9,601 nucleotides of DNA from the NCBI GenBank assembly GCA_002345205.1, contig DDVI01000099.1, forward strand, positions 1 through 9,601. The letters are read 5' to 3'. Positions 1 to 6,842 of the stretch are shown here, in pieces. The position numbers and the translations under genes are program-made. The notes below the pieces were generated by a model. The model had not been told where the DNA came from. It made no database searches and saw only the letters and a program-made list of their open reading frames with translations. The stretch is from Bdellovibrionaceae bacterium UBA2316. Its GTDB lineage: Bacteria; Bdellovibrionota; Bdellovibrionia; Bdellovibrionales; Bdellovibrionaceae. How positions within the stretch are numbered: position 1 is the first letter of the stretch; each line of letters opens with the position of its first letter.

Positions 1-66
1 CTGGAACACGACCAAGAAGCTAGAAAGATTAGATCTTCACTTAGCAATGGTGTGCCTTCATCATAA
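1..66 (+). CDS. Possible C-terminal end of a gene entering from the left
   Basis: Frame 1 is open from the window edge to a TAA at 64-66 and would encode the last 21 residues of a protein, ending in SNGVPSS. It would converge on the methyltransferase gene with a 15-base gap. The call is weak because frame 2 is also open from the edge, to a TGA at 107-109. That reading would give a 35-residue tail overlapping the 3' end of the opposing gene. The fragment is too short to name a family, and either frame, or neither, may be real. Confidence 0.3.
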   Translation: MEHDQEARKIRSSLSNGVPSS

Positions 67-70
67 TAGA

Positions 71-113
71 AATTTAAAAAGTTATACCCCTCCCCCAGCC
101 GCAGGCTGAGGGG
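71..113 (-). terminator. Probable intrinsic terminator overlapping the end of the methyltransferase gene
   Basis: Read on the minus strand, CCCTCAGCC (112-104), loop TGC and GGCTGGGGG (100-92) form a nine-pair stem with one T.G wobble. An alternative register pairs CCCCTC (113-108) with GAGGGG (92-87) outside AGCC/GGCT. Five T's follow at 80-76, six to eleven bases past the stem depending on register. The hairpin lies inside the coding region and encodes the Pro-Ala-Gly-rich last residues of the protein. The distance to the T run is longer than ideal, so termination is likely but not certain. Confidence 0.5.
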
Positions 114-1203
114 CCAGTTCTAAATAACTCAGTATTTCGAAATGATCAGAGTGAGGAAATTGATCAAATAGGGTAACCTTGACCAGGCTAAATCCATGAC
201 TACTTAACTTTGCTACATCGGATAAAAAACTCTCTAGATGGCAGCTCACATAAACTATCGATTGGGCAGGAACAGGTTGGTCAAACAAAGGACCGACGCC
301 GCTGCGAGCGGGATTTACAAAATACAATCCAGCGGTATTTTTATTTTCCTTGAAAAAAGAATGAACACTTTCAAAAATGGAAATTTTGCTCTGCAACCCA
401 AATTGCGCAATATTCTGACGTAACGGAATTAGGTTACGCTGATCATTCTCAATCACATTTAGTGCTGAGGTATAGCTTGTTAAAAATAGGGTGAAATTAC
501 CTACACCCGAACCAAACTCCACAACATTATTAAATTTCTGATCAACCAAAAATGATTTAAGATGCTGAATCATCTTTAGATTTAGCTCAGGACTTGTTTG
601 GGTGAACGAACTAATTAACGAGTTTAAATCAACAGGATGGCCAGCAACCTCGGTTTTAAACCAAGGGTAGGGGGTTGGGTCCGTTAACTTAAAGGTATTC
701 CCAGAACGCACTACACGTTTACCTTTCTGGCCCATTTCAACAATCACTTCCTTATCCAGTAACTCGCTTAAAATTGCTGAGTTAGTTAAGATTTCCTTTA
801 TATCTAAGTTGGCCAAGTCTAGCCATAGACCTAAACCACCGGCTGGACTCACTCGCAATCGCATGGATCCACGCTTGACTGGCCAAGGCAGTTTGGTAAT
901 CAAGGAAGCTAATTCGGATAACTTAGAAACATGAAGTGGGCAATCTTCAATCGGTAGAAATTTTTTATCTTGATCTATCCAGCCGAGTTTACCTTCGGAA
1001 TATATAAAATCACAACGCGTACGATAACGATCAAATACCGGGAATACAAAATCATAAACGGTATTTTTGATCATCGCGGCAGGTAAATTATTCTTCAAAC
1101 TTTCGGTGAGTTTGTTTTTCTTTTGATTCCTTTGATCTTCAATATCCAAGTGCCCCAAGGGGCAACCACGGCAACTAGCAAGATATTTACACGTTAGCTT
1201 CAT
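82..1203 (-). CDS. rlmC: RlmC-type 23S rRNA (uracil-5)-methyltransferase, [4Fe-4S] family
   Basis: The product transfers a methyl group from S-adenosylmethionine to C5 of a uridine in folded RNA. At 373 residues it is close to E. coli RlmC (RumB) in length and, like it, has no N-terminal TRAM domain. Visible features are iron-sulfur cysteines C5, C11, C14 and C88 (EDCPLH); the FTQTS motif at 200-204, matching FxQxN of the family; the AdoMet loop VEFGSGVGNF (228-237); a VNPAR motif at 296-300; the nucleophile C321 in YVSCH; and the terminal base E356 in FPHSDHFE. Asn rather than Asp in the NPxR motif is also found in RlmC, which favours RlmC over RlmD or TrmA. The ATG overlaps the stop of the upstream kinase (TAATG), so translation is probably coupled. 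The exact target (U747, U1939 or tRNA U54) cannot be read from sequence, since members of this family have switched targets. Confidence 0.85.
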   Translation of the reverse strand: MKLTCKYLASCRGCPLGHLDIEDQRNQKKNKLTESLKNNLPAAMIKNTVYDFVFPVFDRYRTRCDFIYSEGKLGWIDQDKKFLPIEDCPLHVSKLSELASLITKLPWPVKRGSMRLRVSPAGGLGLWLDLANLDIKEILTNSAILSELLDKEVIVEMGQKGKRVVRSGNTFKLTDPTPYPWFKTEVAGHPVDLNSLISSFTQTSPELNLKMIQHLKSFLVDQKFNNVVEFGSGVGNFTLFLTSYTSALNVIENDQRNLIPLRQNIAQFGLQSKISIFESVHSFFKENKNTAGLYFVNPARSGVGPLFDQPVPAQSIVYVSCHLESFLSDVAKLSSHGFSLVKVTLFDQFPHSDHFEILSYLELAPQPAAGGGV

Positions 1204-2450
1204 TACTTGGCAGCCCCGGTGAACGTACGCATATAGGGCAGTTCAATGACAAATTCAGTATTGGTCGAATCGGGGTTGTAAAACAGACGACCCTCATGAT
1301 TTTCAATGATTGATTTCGAAAGACTTAACCCAAGACCTGTGCCTTGTCCGCGCTCTTTCGTAGTAAAAAACGGATTCATGATTTTACTTACGATTTCACT
1401 ATCTAATCCATGCCCCGAATCGCGAACAATTATACTCAATAAATCATCATCTACTCGATATTCCAATTCTATCCACTTATCGTTTAAATTTTTAATGGCA
1501 TCTAAAGAATTAATAATCAAATTAAGCAAGACCTGAATCATTTGCGTATCAAAAGCAGAAATCTCGACATCAAATTCCGGGCGAATAATTTTTAATTCAA
1601 TGTCGTTTTTCTTCAAGCGCTCCTGGCAGAGTTCAAGCGAATCTGAAATTACTTTTGTTAAATTAACAGGCTTTTTCTTTTCCTCACCGCTATATGCGAA
1701 ATATCTTAATCCGTTGATGATTTTCACAATTCTTTCAACCGTTTGATTCACTTTATTGATGGAATCCTCGATCTCAGGCAAAAGCATATTCTTTTTCGAA
1801 AGATTTTTTTCTAAATTATCTAACCGCGAAACAATAATCGTAAGAGGATTATTAATTTCATGAGCGATGCCAACCGCGACTTCACCCAATGTTGCCATTT
1901 TACCAGCTTGCAGATGGGCACGCTTTTCGCGCTCTAAAGACAAATCAATTTGTGTTACTTTATCTTCAAGATTTTGATTTAATTCCATGAGCGTATCAAT
2001 AGCCGTATTTTTCAAACTAATCTCAAAAGCCTTCATCAGACGTTTTGCTGCAATAAAAAAATAAGGCATTCGCACGTTCCATTGCGCTGGGGTTTGCCGC
2101 ATACTAGCTGATACTGCTAAACAGCCCGATAGGGCATCGTCAATAAACAGCGGAATTAATATGCGTATATGTTTAGTCGTCTTATAGGCATAAAAGGGTT
2201 TCGCTTTTGAACGCAAACGCTCTTCAAACTTAAACTGTGACAAGGGAAACTCTTTAGTAATTAACTGCTTATCCTTAACACTATATATTTTGATTTCATT
2301 CTTTCTTGGATTAATCGACCAAAACTTGACTCTATAATTAGGAAACAATGTATGACATTCCCAGATGATAGTTTTAACAGAAGACGAAAAATCAGCACTC
2401 GTTTCTTTCGTATCAAAAAGGCGAATCAAAAAGTCATTTAACGCGGTCAT
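1203..2450 (-). CDS. Soluble sensor histidine kinase with N-terminal GAF-like domain
   Basis: This 415-residue cytosolic kinase has no membrane segment or signal peptide. Residues 1-145 look like a GAF-type sensor fold, a resemblance based on pattern only. Residues 148-185 are a probable coiled-coil linker. The HisKA domain follows, with phospho-acceptor H197 in GIAHEINNPL, then a Bergerat ATPase domain: N box around QVLLNLIINSLDAI (N310 and N314), G1 box DSGHG (344-348), F box at 361-362 and G2 box GTGLGL (370-375). It therefore appears catalytically complete. It is the NtrB/ZraS-like type that phosphorylates a separate response regulator, but none is encoded nearby. The start is the first ATG after an in-frame TGA six bases upstream, with only a weak GGGTG as ribosome site. 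It sits 69 bases below the 2H gene and overlaps the methyltransferase gene by one base. The ligand is unknown. Confidence 0.9.
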   Translation of the reverse strand: MTALNDFLIRLFDTKETSADFSSSVKTIIWECHTLFPNYRVKFWSINPRKNEIKIYSVKDKQLITKEFPLSQFKFEERLRSKAKPFYAYKTTKHIRILIPLFIDDALSGCLAVSASMRQTPAQWNVRMPYFFIAAKRLMKAFEISLKNTAIDTLMELNQNLEDKVTQIDLSLEREKRAHLQAGKMATLGEVAVGIAHEINNPLTIIVSRLDNLEKNLSKKNMLLPEIEDSINKVNQTVERIVKIINGLRYFAYSGEEKKKPVNLTKVISDSLELCQERLKKNDIELKIIRPEFDVEISAFDTQMIQVLLNLIINSLDAIKNLNDKWIELEYRVDDDLLSIIVRDSGHGLDSEIVSKIMNPFFTTKERGQGTGLGLSLSKSIIENHEGRLFYNPDSTNTEFVIELPYMRTFTGAAK

Positions 2451-2519
2451 TAGTCACCCATGTGTCAGTTGTCATCATTTTAACCATTTTTTAATAAAAT
2501 ACTAGGAAATCGTTAGGTA

Positions 2520-3176
2520 CTACTGGGCTTTGAGCTGCATCTGACTAAAGCAACTTGATTTATCTTTAACGACACCATCCTGAATATGCAAATCCCGCTC
2601 ATTAAATCCAATTGTAATATGAGGAAAGTATTCATCTGGCTTAAATTCATTCGGCTGACCGCCGTTAGTCTTATACAAAGTTGCTAACGTATGCCGCAAT
2701 GAAGTTAACCCGGGCGCATCGAGAACGATAAAATAAGTAGACAAATTTTTATTATCAGCCTGCAGTCGCCCTCGACCTAAACATACGATCTCGAACGGAG
2801 TTTCCTGAATGCGATTAAGAAGTGCGACTTCGTTAATCAATTCCATGGTAAGAACCGATTTTAACTGATCATATTCTGGGGGCGATATTACAGTAATATG
2901 AGCCTCACCTCGGTGTTGAAGCGTGATTTTCTCTTTAGCCTCAATACCTTTTCGCACATCACCCAGCGATGAAAAATCAACATTCATAGCCAGATACGGC
3001 GCCTGAGTTTTGGAGTTATCCACAAAAGTAACCTTTTTGTAAATATCGGGATCAACGGGAATTGCTGACGGATCAAATTCTGCCGATTTTGATTTGCCGG
3101 GCTTGGCTTTATGAGTGCAATTTATAAGACTAAATGCAACACACACTATAATAACTGCTTTAAGTATTTCCACCAT
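2520..3176 (-). CDS. Exported, probably lipid-anchored 2H phosphoesterase-like protein
   Basis: The 218-residue product carries two H-x-T-hydrophobic motifs, HITV at 93-96 and HITI at 186-189. They are 93 residues apart, the hallmark of the 2H phosphoesterase superfamily (2'-5' RNA ligase/ThpR, CPDase and AKAP7-like). Those enzymes act on 2',3'-cyclic or 2'-5' phosphodiester bonds. The N-terminus (MVEILK, then a hydrophobic stretch to residue 19) is a signal sequence ending in LINC, so C20 may be a lipidation site. Asn before the Cys is unusual, so a non-lipidated secreted form or a membrane anchor is possible. Residues 21-45 form a polar linker, as expected after export. ATG at 3176-3174 has AAAGG eight bases upstream. 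The gene is divergent from the peptidase and first in a leftward row. The fold call rests on the paired motifs, and the substrate is unknown. Confidence 0.7.
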   Translation of the reverse strand: MVEILKAVIIVCVAFSLINCTHKAKPGKSKSAEFDPSAIPVDPDIYKKVTFVDNSKTQAPYLAMNVDFSSLGDVRKGIEAKEKITLQHRGEAHITVISPPEYDQLKSVLTMELINEVALLNRIQETPFEIVCLGRGRLQADNKNLSTYFIVLDAPGLTSLRHTLATLYKTNGGQPNEFKPDEYFPHITIGFNERDLHIQDGVVKDKSSCFSQMQLKAQ

Positions 3177-3209
3177 TCCATTGACCTTTCAGACAGGTTT
3201 TGATTTAGT
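3147..3209 (+). promoter_or_regulatory. Candidate promoter elements for the secreted peptidase
   Basis: Two options are visible. TTGACC (3181-3186) lies 17 bases before TTTAGT (3204-3209); this pair would start transcription almost at the ATG at 3217, giving a nearly leaderless message. Alternatively, a perfect TATAAT at 3147-3152, inside the 5' end of the opposing gene, has no good -35 partner and would give a leader of about 58 bases. No Shine-Dalgarno sequence precedes ATG 3217, which fits the leaderless option. Both are consensus matches only. Confidence 0.25.
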
Positions 3210-3216
3210 CTTCTCT

Positions 3217-6165
3217 ATGAAAACAAAAACATCTCAAAGACACAAATTGAATTTTCTATTTTTTATTTTATCTATCACTTTACTTCCAATTAGTTCTCAA
3301 TTAGCCCCAAACCCAACGGGTACTGAAGCAAAAGACAGGGTTCGTGACCCAGGGGTCGAGTTTTACGCCAACCAGCGGCAAATCACGTTCGAGGGACCTA
3401 AATCAGGCGAAGGCTATTTTAGCGCCGACGGCACCAAAATGATTCTACAATCAGAACGTCACCCGAACAATCCTTTTTACCAAATGTACATCTTGGATTT
3501 AAAATCAGGAAAAGTAGATCGCCTCTCTCCTGGCCAGGGTAAAACTACATGTGGGTGGATTCACCCCAATTTAAAGAAGGCCATGTGGTCATCAACCCAT
3601 TTAGACCCAGAATGGGAAAAGAAACAAAAAGAAGAATTCGAATCACGAAAAAATCCAGTTAAAGGCAAGTACTCTTGGTCTTATGACGAACAGTATGAAA
3701 TTTTCGAATCCACACTCGATGGCAAAAACATTAGACGCTTAACAAAAGAATTAGGTTACGATGCCGAAGGTTCGTATTCACCAGACGGACAATGGATTGC
3801 ATTTGCAAGCAATCGCACAGGCTATACTACGGCACTCAATCCAGAAGATAAGAAACTTTTCGAAAAAGATCCTTCAAGCCAAATGGAAATCTATATCATG
3901 AAAGCGGATGGCACAGGGGTACGTCGCCTAACGGATAATATTGGTTATGATGGCGGCCCTTTCTTCAGCGCTGATGGAAAAAAAATCACATGGAGACGAT
4001 TTGATAAAACCGGCGCCACCGCTGAAATCTATACAATGAACGTTGATGGCACCGACCAGAAACAAATCACACGCTTAGGCGCCATGTCGTGGGCTCCGTT
4101 CTTTCACCCATCTGGTAAATACGTGATTTTCGCAACCAGCATTCTGGGATATTCTAATTTTGAATTATTCATGGTCGATACAGACGGAAAACAAAAGCCA
4201 ATCCGTGTAACCAATGACGATGGTTTTGACGGTCTAGCGACATTTTCACCTGATGGAAAAAAAATTTCGTGGACTCATCGAAACGAAAAAGGCGAAAGCC
4301 AAATCTACCTTGCTGACTGGGATCATGAAAAAGCGTTAAGTGCTTTACAATTATCAGATATGGCTCCGGACGCAAAATTCACTTTAGCCTATGCAAAGCT
4401 CTCTAAGGACCTTGACGTCAATGATCTTAAAAAAACACTACCTTATCTGGCTTCAAAGAAAATGGCAGGACGACTTCCTGGTAGCGCTGAAGAAACAGAA
4501 CTCACCAAAGACATTTCCGCCGCCTACAAGAAATGGGGACTAGTATCCGCTAAAGCCAAACGGTTAGATGGCTTCATCCATCATTTTGATATTGTTACAG
4601 GCATTGAGCTTAAGCAAAAAAATGAATTCATGGCCAATCAGAAATCATTTGAACTGAATCGTGAATTTAGACCTATTTCTTTAAGCCAAAGCGGAAGCTT
4701 TGAAGGTAAGCCCTTTATTTTTGTGGGCTATGGTTTGAAAGCCTCAGCGACCGACAAACTACCGGCCGTAAATGATTACGAAAAAGCAGATGTAAAAGAC
4801 AAATGGGTTATTTTATTTAAAGATTACCCAACTCAAGTTTCAAAAGAATTGCGTGATCATCTGATTCCATTCTCAAGTCTAGCTCATAAAATCACAGTAG
4901 CAAAAAATATGGGTGCCTACGGCGTGATCGCGATTGATAGCCCAAACTTAATCAATAAAGATAAAGTTACACCTATGCGTTTTGACGGGGCACCAACTGG
5001 ATTACCAGCTTTAGAAATATCACTTAAAGCATTTTTAGAACTAATGAATCTAACTGATGAGCAATACGCCACGATGAAAATAACGTTAGATAAAAATGAG
5101 TACATTGAAAAGATCGAAAATAAAAATATCAAACTTTCAGCCAACATCGACTTCGATCTTCAGAAAAAAGTAGCTAAGCAGATTATCGGGTTTGTTAAAT
5201 CTCAAAATCCAGCAACAAAGTCGTTGATTATAGGCGCTCACATGGATCACCTAGGAAAAGGCGATGTAGGCAACTCATTGGCAACGAGCGAGGATATCAC
5301 ACCTATTCATTTTGGCGCTGATGATAACGCTTCGGGCGTATCTGCTGTTTTAGAATTAGCACATTTCTATTCGCAACCTCAAAACAAGAAGAAATTAAAG
5401 CACAACCTTTACTTTGCTCTCTGGAGCGCTGAAGAAATGGGTGTTCTGGGCAGTAAGGCGTTTATCGAAGACTTTGAATCTGAAAACAAAGTTAAACTCA
5501 AAGACGCCTTTGTTGGATCTCTAAACCTAGACATGGTTGGCCGCTTAAAAGATAAGCTTCAGGTCCAGGGCGCAGGCTCCGCAAGTCAATGGGGGCGTTT
5601 AGCAGAACACGTCAGCTTACGCACGCAAATGCCTCTTTCACTACAAACCGATCCTTATTTGCCGACAGATGCCATATCATTTTACTTAGCTGAAATTCCA
5701 TCTATTAGTTTTTTCACTGGAGTTCATTCTGATTACCATACGCCTCGCGACACGGCAGAGAAAATCAATTATCCTGGACTGCTGAAAATTACTCAAGTCG
5801 TTCAGCAGTTTATCCAGGAAATTTCGATCACTGAATCCGCTCAGTTGTCGTACGAAAAAGTGGAAGGCGGCGTGCGTGCTCAAGGCACAGAACGTAGTTT
5901 TAGAATTTATTTAGGAACAATACCAGACTATAGCCAAGAAGGAGTGAAGGGTGTACGCATATCCGGCGTGTCGAAAAACTCGCCGGCAGAAAAAGGCGGC
6001 ATTCTGGCGAAAGACATTATTGTCGAATTCAACGGCAAGGCTATTGATTCTATTCATGATTATGTATTTAGCCTGCAAGCCGCAGAACCCAATAGGGAAG
6101 TGGCTTTAAAGATACGCAGGTCCAATGAAGTGATTACTTTAAAAGTAATTCCTACATTGAAATAG
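3217..6165 (+). CDS. Secreted TolB-propeller / M28 zinc aminopeptidase / PDZ protein
   Basis: With the start at ATG 3217 the product has 982 residues. Residues 1-28 are a signal peptide (basic start, hydrophobic core LNFLFFILSITLLPI). An upstream in-frame GTG at 3115 is less likely because it would overlap the divergent gene and bury the signal. Residues 60-370 hold five or six PD40/TolB-type blades (for example GSYSPDGQWIAFASN, ATFSPDGKKISW). Residues 400-870 are an M28 peptidase with a PA-like insert at roughly 490-640. Zinc and catalytic residues are all present: H675/D677 in GAHMDH, the Asp pair in GADDNASG (699-706), E739-E740 in WSAEEMG, D772 in LNLDMVG and H841 in DYHTPRD. Residues 890-982 form a PDZ domain. 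It probably trims peptides in the periplasm or outside the cell, with the propeller and PDZ domains selecting substrates. A specific substrate cannot be named. Confidence 0.9.
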   Translation: MKTKTSQRHKLNFLFFILSITLLPISSQLAPNPTGTEAKDRVRDPGVEFYANQRQITFEGPKSGEGYFSADGTKMILQSERHPNNPFYQMYILDLKSGKVDRLSPGQGKTTCGWIHPNLKKAMWSSTHLDPEWEKKQKEEFESRKNPVKGKYSWSYDEQYEIFESTLDGKNIRRLTKELGYDAEGSYSPDGQWIAFASNRTGYTTALNPEDKKLFEKDPSSQMEIYIMKADGTGVRRLTDNIGYDGGPFFSADGKKITWRRFDKTGATAEIYTMNVDGTDQKQITRLGAMSWAPFFHPSGKYVIFATSILGYSNFELFMVDTDGKQKPIRVTNDDGFDGLATFSPDGKKISWTHRNEKGESQIYLADWDHEKALSALQLSDMAPDAKFTLAYAKLSKDLDVNDLKKTLPYLASKKMAGRLPGSAEETELTKDISAAYKKWGLVSAKAKRLDGFIHHFDIVTGIELKQKNEFMANQKSFELNREFRPISLSQSGSFEGKPFIFVGYGLKASATDKLPAVNDYEKADVKDKWVILFKDYPTQVSKELRDHLIPFSSLAHKITVAKNMGAYGVIAIDSPNLINKDKVTPMRFDGAPTGLPALEISLKAFLELMNLTDEQYATMKITLDKNEYIEKIENKNIKLSANIDFDLQKKVAKQIIGFVKSQNPATKSLIIGAHMDHLGKGDVGNSLATSEDITPIHFGADDNASGVSAVLELAHFYSQPQNKKKLKHNLYFALWSAEEMGVLGSKAFIEDFESENKVKLKDAFVGSLNLDMVGRLKDKLQVQGAGSASQWGRLAEHVSLRTQMPLSLQTDPYLPTDAISFYLAEIPSISFFTGVHSDYHTPRDTAEKINYPGLLKITQVVQQFIQEISITESAQLSYEKVEGGVRAQGTERSFRIYLGTIPDYSQEGVKGVRISGVSKNSPAEKGGILAKDIIVEFNGKAIDSIHDYVFSLQAAEPNREVALKIRRSNEVITLKVIPTLK

Positions 6166-6171
6166 ACTAAC

Positions 6172-6201
6172 GAAAATAAAAAAATATTTTTCTTTATTTT
6201 C
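6172..6201 (+). terminator. AT-only inverted repeat after the peptidase gene
   Basis: GAAAATAAA (6172-6180) and TTTATTTTC (6193-6201) are perfect inverted arms around a 12-base A/T-rich centre, seven bases past the peptidase stop codon. The position suits a transcript end. The stem has a single G-C pair and there is no separate T run after it, so it may equally be an AT-rich upstream element for the next gene. Confidence 0.3.
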
Positions 6202-6236
6202 TTAGCTCACTTCTCGTACACTGATTCTAGGCCCTT

Positions 6237-6265
6237 ATTTTAAAAATCAGGAGGATTTTTAAAAT
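6237..6265 (+). promoter_or_regulatory. Perfect 12-bp hairpin displaying the ribosome binding site of the small membrane protein
   Basis: ATTTTAAAAATC (6237-6248) and GATTTTTAAAAT (6254-6265) are exact inverted arms around the loop AGGAG (6249-6253). The strong AGGAGG ribosome site thus occupies the loop and first stem base, while the A and T of the ATG (6264-6266) are the last paired bases. Only one pair is G-C, so the fold should melt easily. This could be a temperature-sensitive or helicase-dependent switch on translation. The pairing is seen directly; the regulatory role is inferred. Confidence 0.55.
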
Positions 6266-6689
6266 GTCAGTAGAAACGATAGTGCAAACTAAGAATTTTA
6301 AAAAAAATTATAAAAATAAATATAAGCGAGAAAAATTAAAGACCAATATTCTGTCTGGTTTAATCTTTTTCTGCAGCATATCTGCGCCCATGAGCTTTAG
6401 CTTTTTGATCCAACAAAAGATCAATGCCGTAGCGGCATTTTCTGTTGGATTGTCATTTGTATTTGTTCTTCTAATCCTCGCTTATTTCCGTTCGAACGCG
6501 CTTAAAAACCTTGAGCAATCATACAACGAAGTTCGCGCTGGAATGAAAGTGAAGAAAAAACAATCGACATCGATGTATGAAGTCGTCCAAGAAAGTCATA
6601 ATTTTTTCTATTTAAAAGATACATCAGATAATCGACGCATGATGATCTCTAAAGAAAAATTACGATCTGATTTTGAACTAGAAATTTGA
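6264..6689 (+). CDS. Small inner-membrane protein with two transmembrane helices, function unknown
   Basis: The 141-residue product starts with a very basic, Lys/Asn-rich segment (residues 9-26). Two hydrophobic helices follow, at about 28-49 and 53-75, with a short polar turn between them (QQKIN). Positive charges on both flanks predict that both ends lie in the cytoplasm. Residues 76-141 are soluble; the part from about 103 to 135 (YEVVQESHNFFYLKD, then basic residues) alternates like a small beta-rich domain. I do not recognise the family; the shape loosely recalls YcxB-like two-helix proteins, without motif support. AGGAGG lies nine bases before the ATG, inside a hairpin. It stands alone between the AT-rich inverted repeat and a good terminator, so it is probably a single-gene transcript. 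Confidence 0.7.
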   Translation: MSVETIVQTKNFKKNYKNKYKREKLKTNILSGLIFFCSISAPMSFSFLIQQKINAVAAFSVGLSFVFVLLILAYFRSNALKNLEQSYNEVRAGMKVKKKQSTSMYEVVQESHNFFYLKDTSDNRRMMISKEKLRSDFELEI

Positions 6690-6742
6690 TTCAGTTAATC
6701 CACGCAACTGTCATTAAATAATACACCCTACATATAAAAAAT

Positions 6743-6797
6743 GGCACTCCTAACGTGAATACATATTATTCGCGTCCAGTAGGGTGCTGTCTTTTTT
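6743..6797 (+). terminator. Intrinsic terminator after the small membrane protein gene
   Basis: The inner stem pairs ACGTGAATA (6753-6761) with TATTCGCGT (6767-6775) around loop CATAT, with one T.G pair. The outer stem pairs GCAC (6744-6747) and CCTA (6749-6752) with TAGGGTGC (6780-6787), leaving a one-base T bulge and a CCAG bulge (6776-6779). Six T's follow at 6792-6797. The same 3' arm GTAGGGTG (6779-6786) can also pair perfectly with CACCCTAC (6724-6731) upstream, giving a competing fold. Confidence 0.75.
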
Positions 6798-6842
6798 GCA
6801 GTTTCCATTTAGGTTCATCATATCGCCTCTTATGGAGAGCAC

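Noticed and set aside
238..423. Open frame of 61 codons on the + strand
   Set aside because: It lies antisense inside the methyltransferase gene, whose motifs are intact, and has no ribosome site or recognisable content.
1306..1536. Open frame of 76 codons on the + strand
   Set aside because: It is antisense to the kinase's conserved ATPase motifs, so it is a shadow frame.
3115..3216. Upstream GTG start for the peptidase, adding 34 residues
   Set aside because: It overlaps the divergent gene by 62 bases and would place a long segment before a typical signal peptide that begins at ATG 3217.
4169..5883. Three minus-strand open frames (4169-4375, 4917-5147, 5686-5883)
   Set aside because: All are antisense to conserved propeller, PA-like and M28 segments of the peptidase gene and have no support of their own.
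6132..6150. Near-palindrome ATTACTTT-A-AAAGTAAT
   Set aside because: It lies inside the PDZ coding sequence, 15 or more bases before the stop, and no T run follows, so the codon content explains it adequately.
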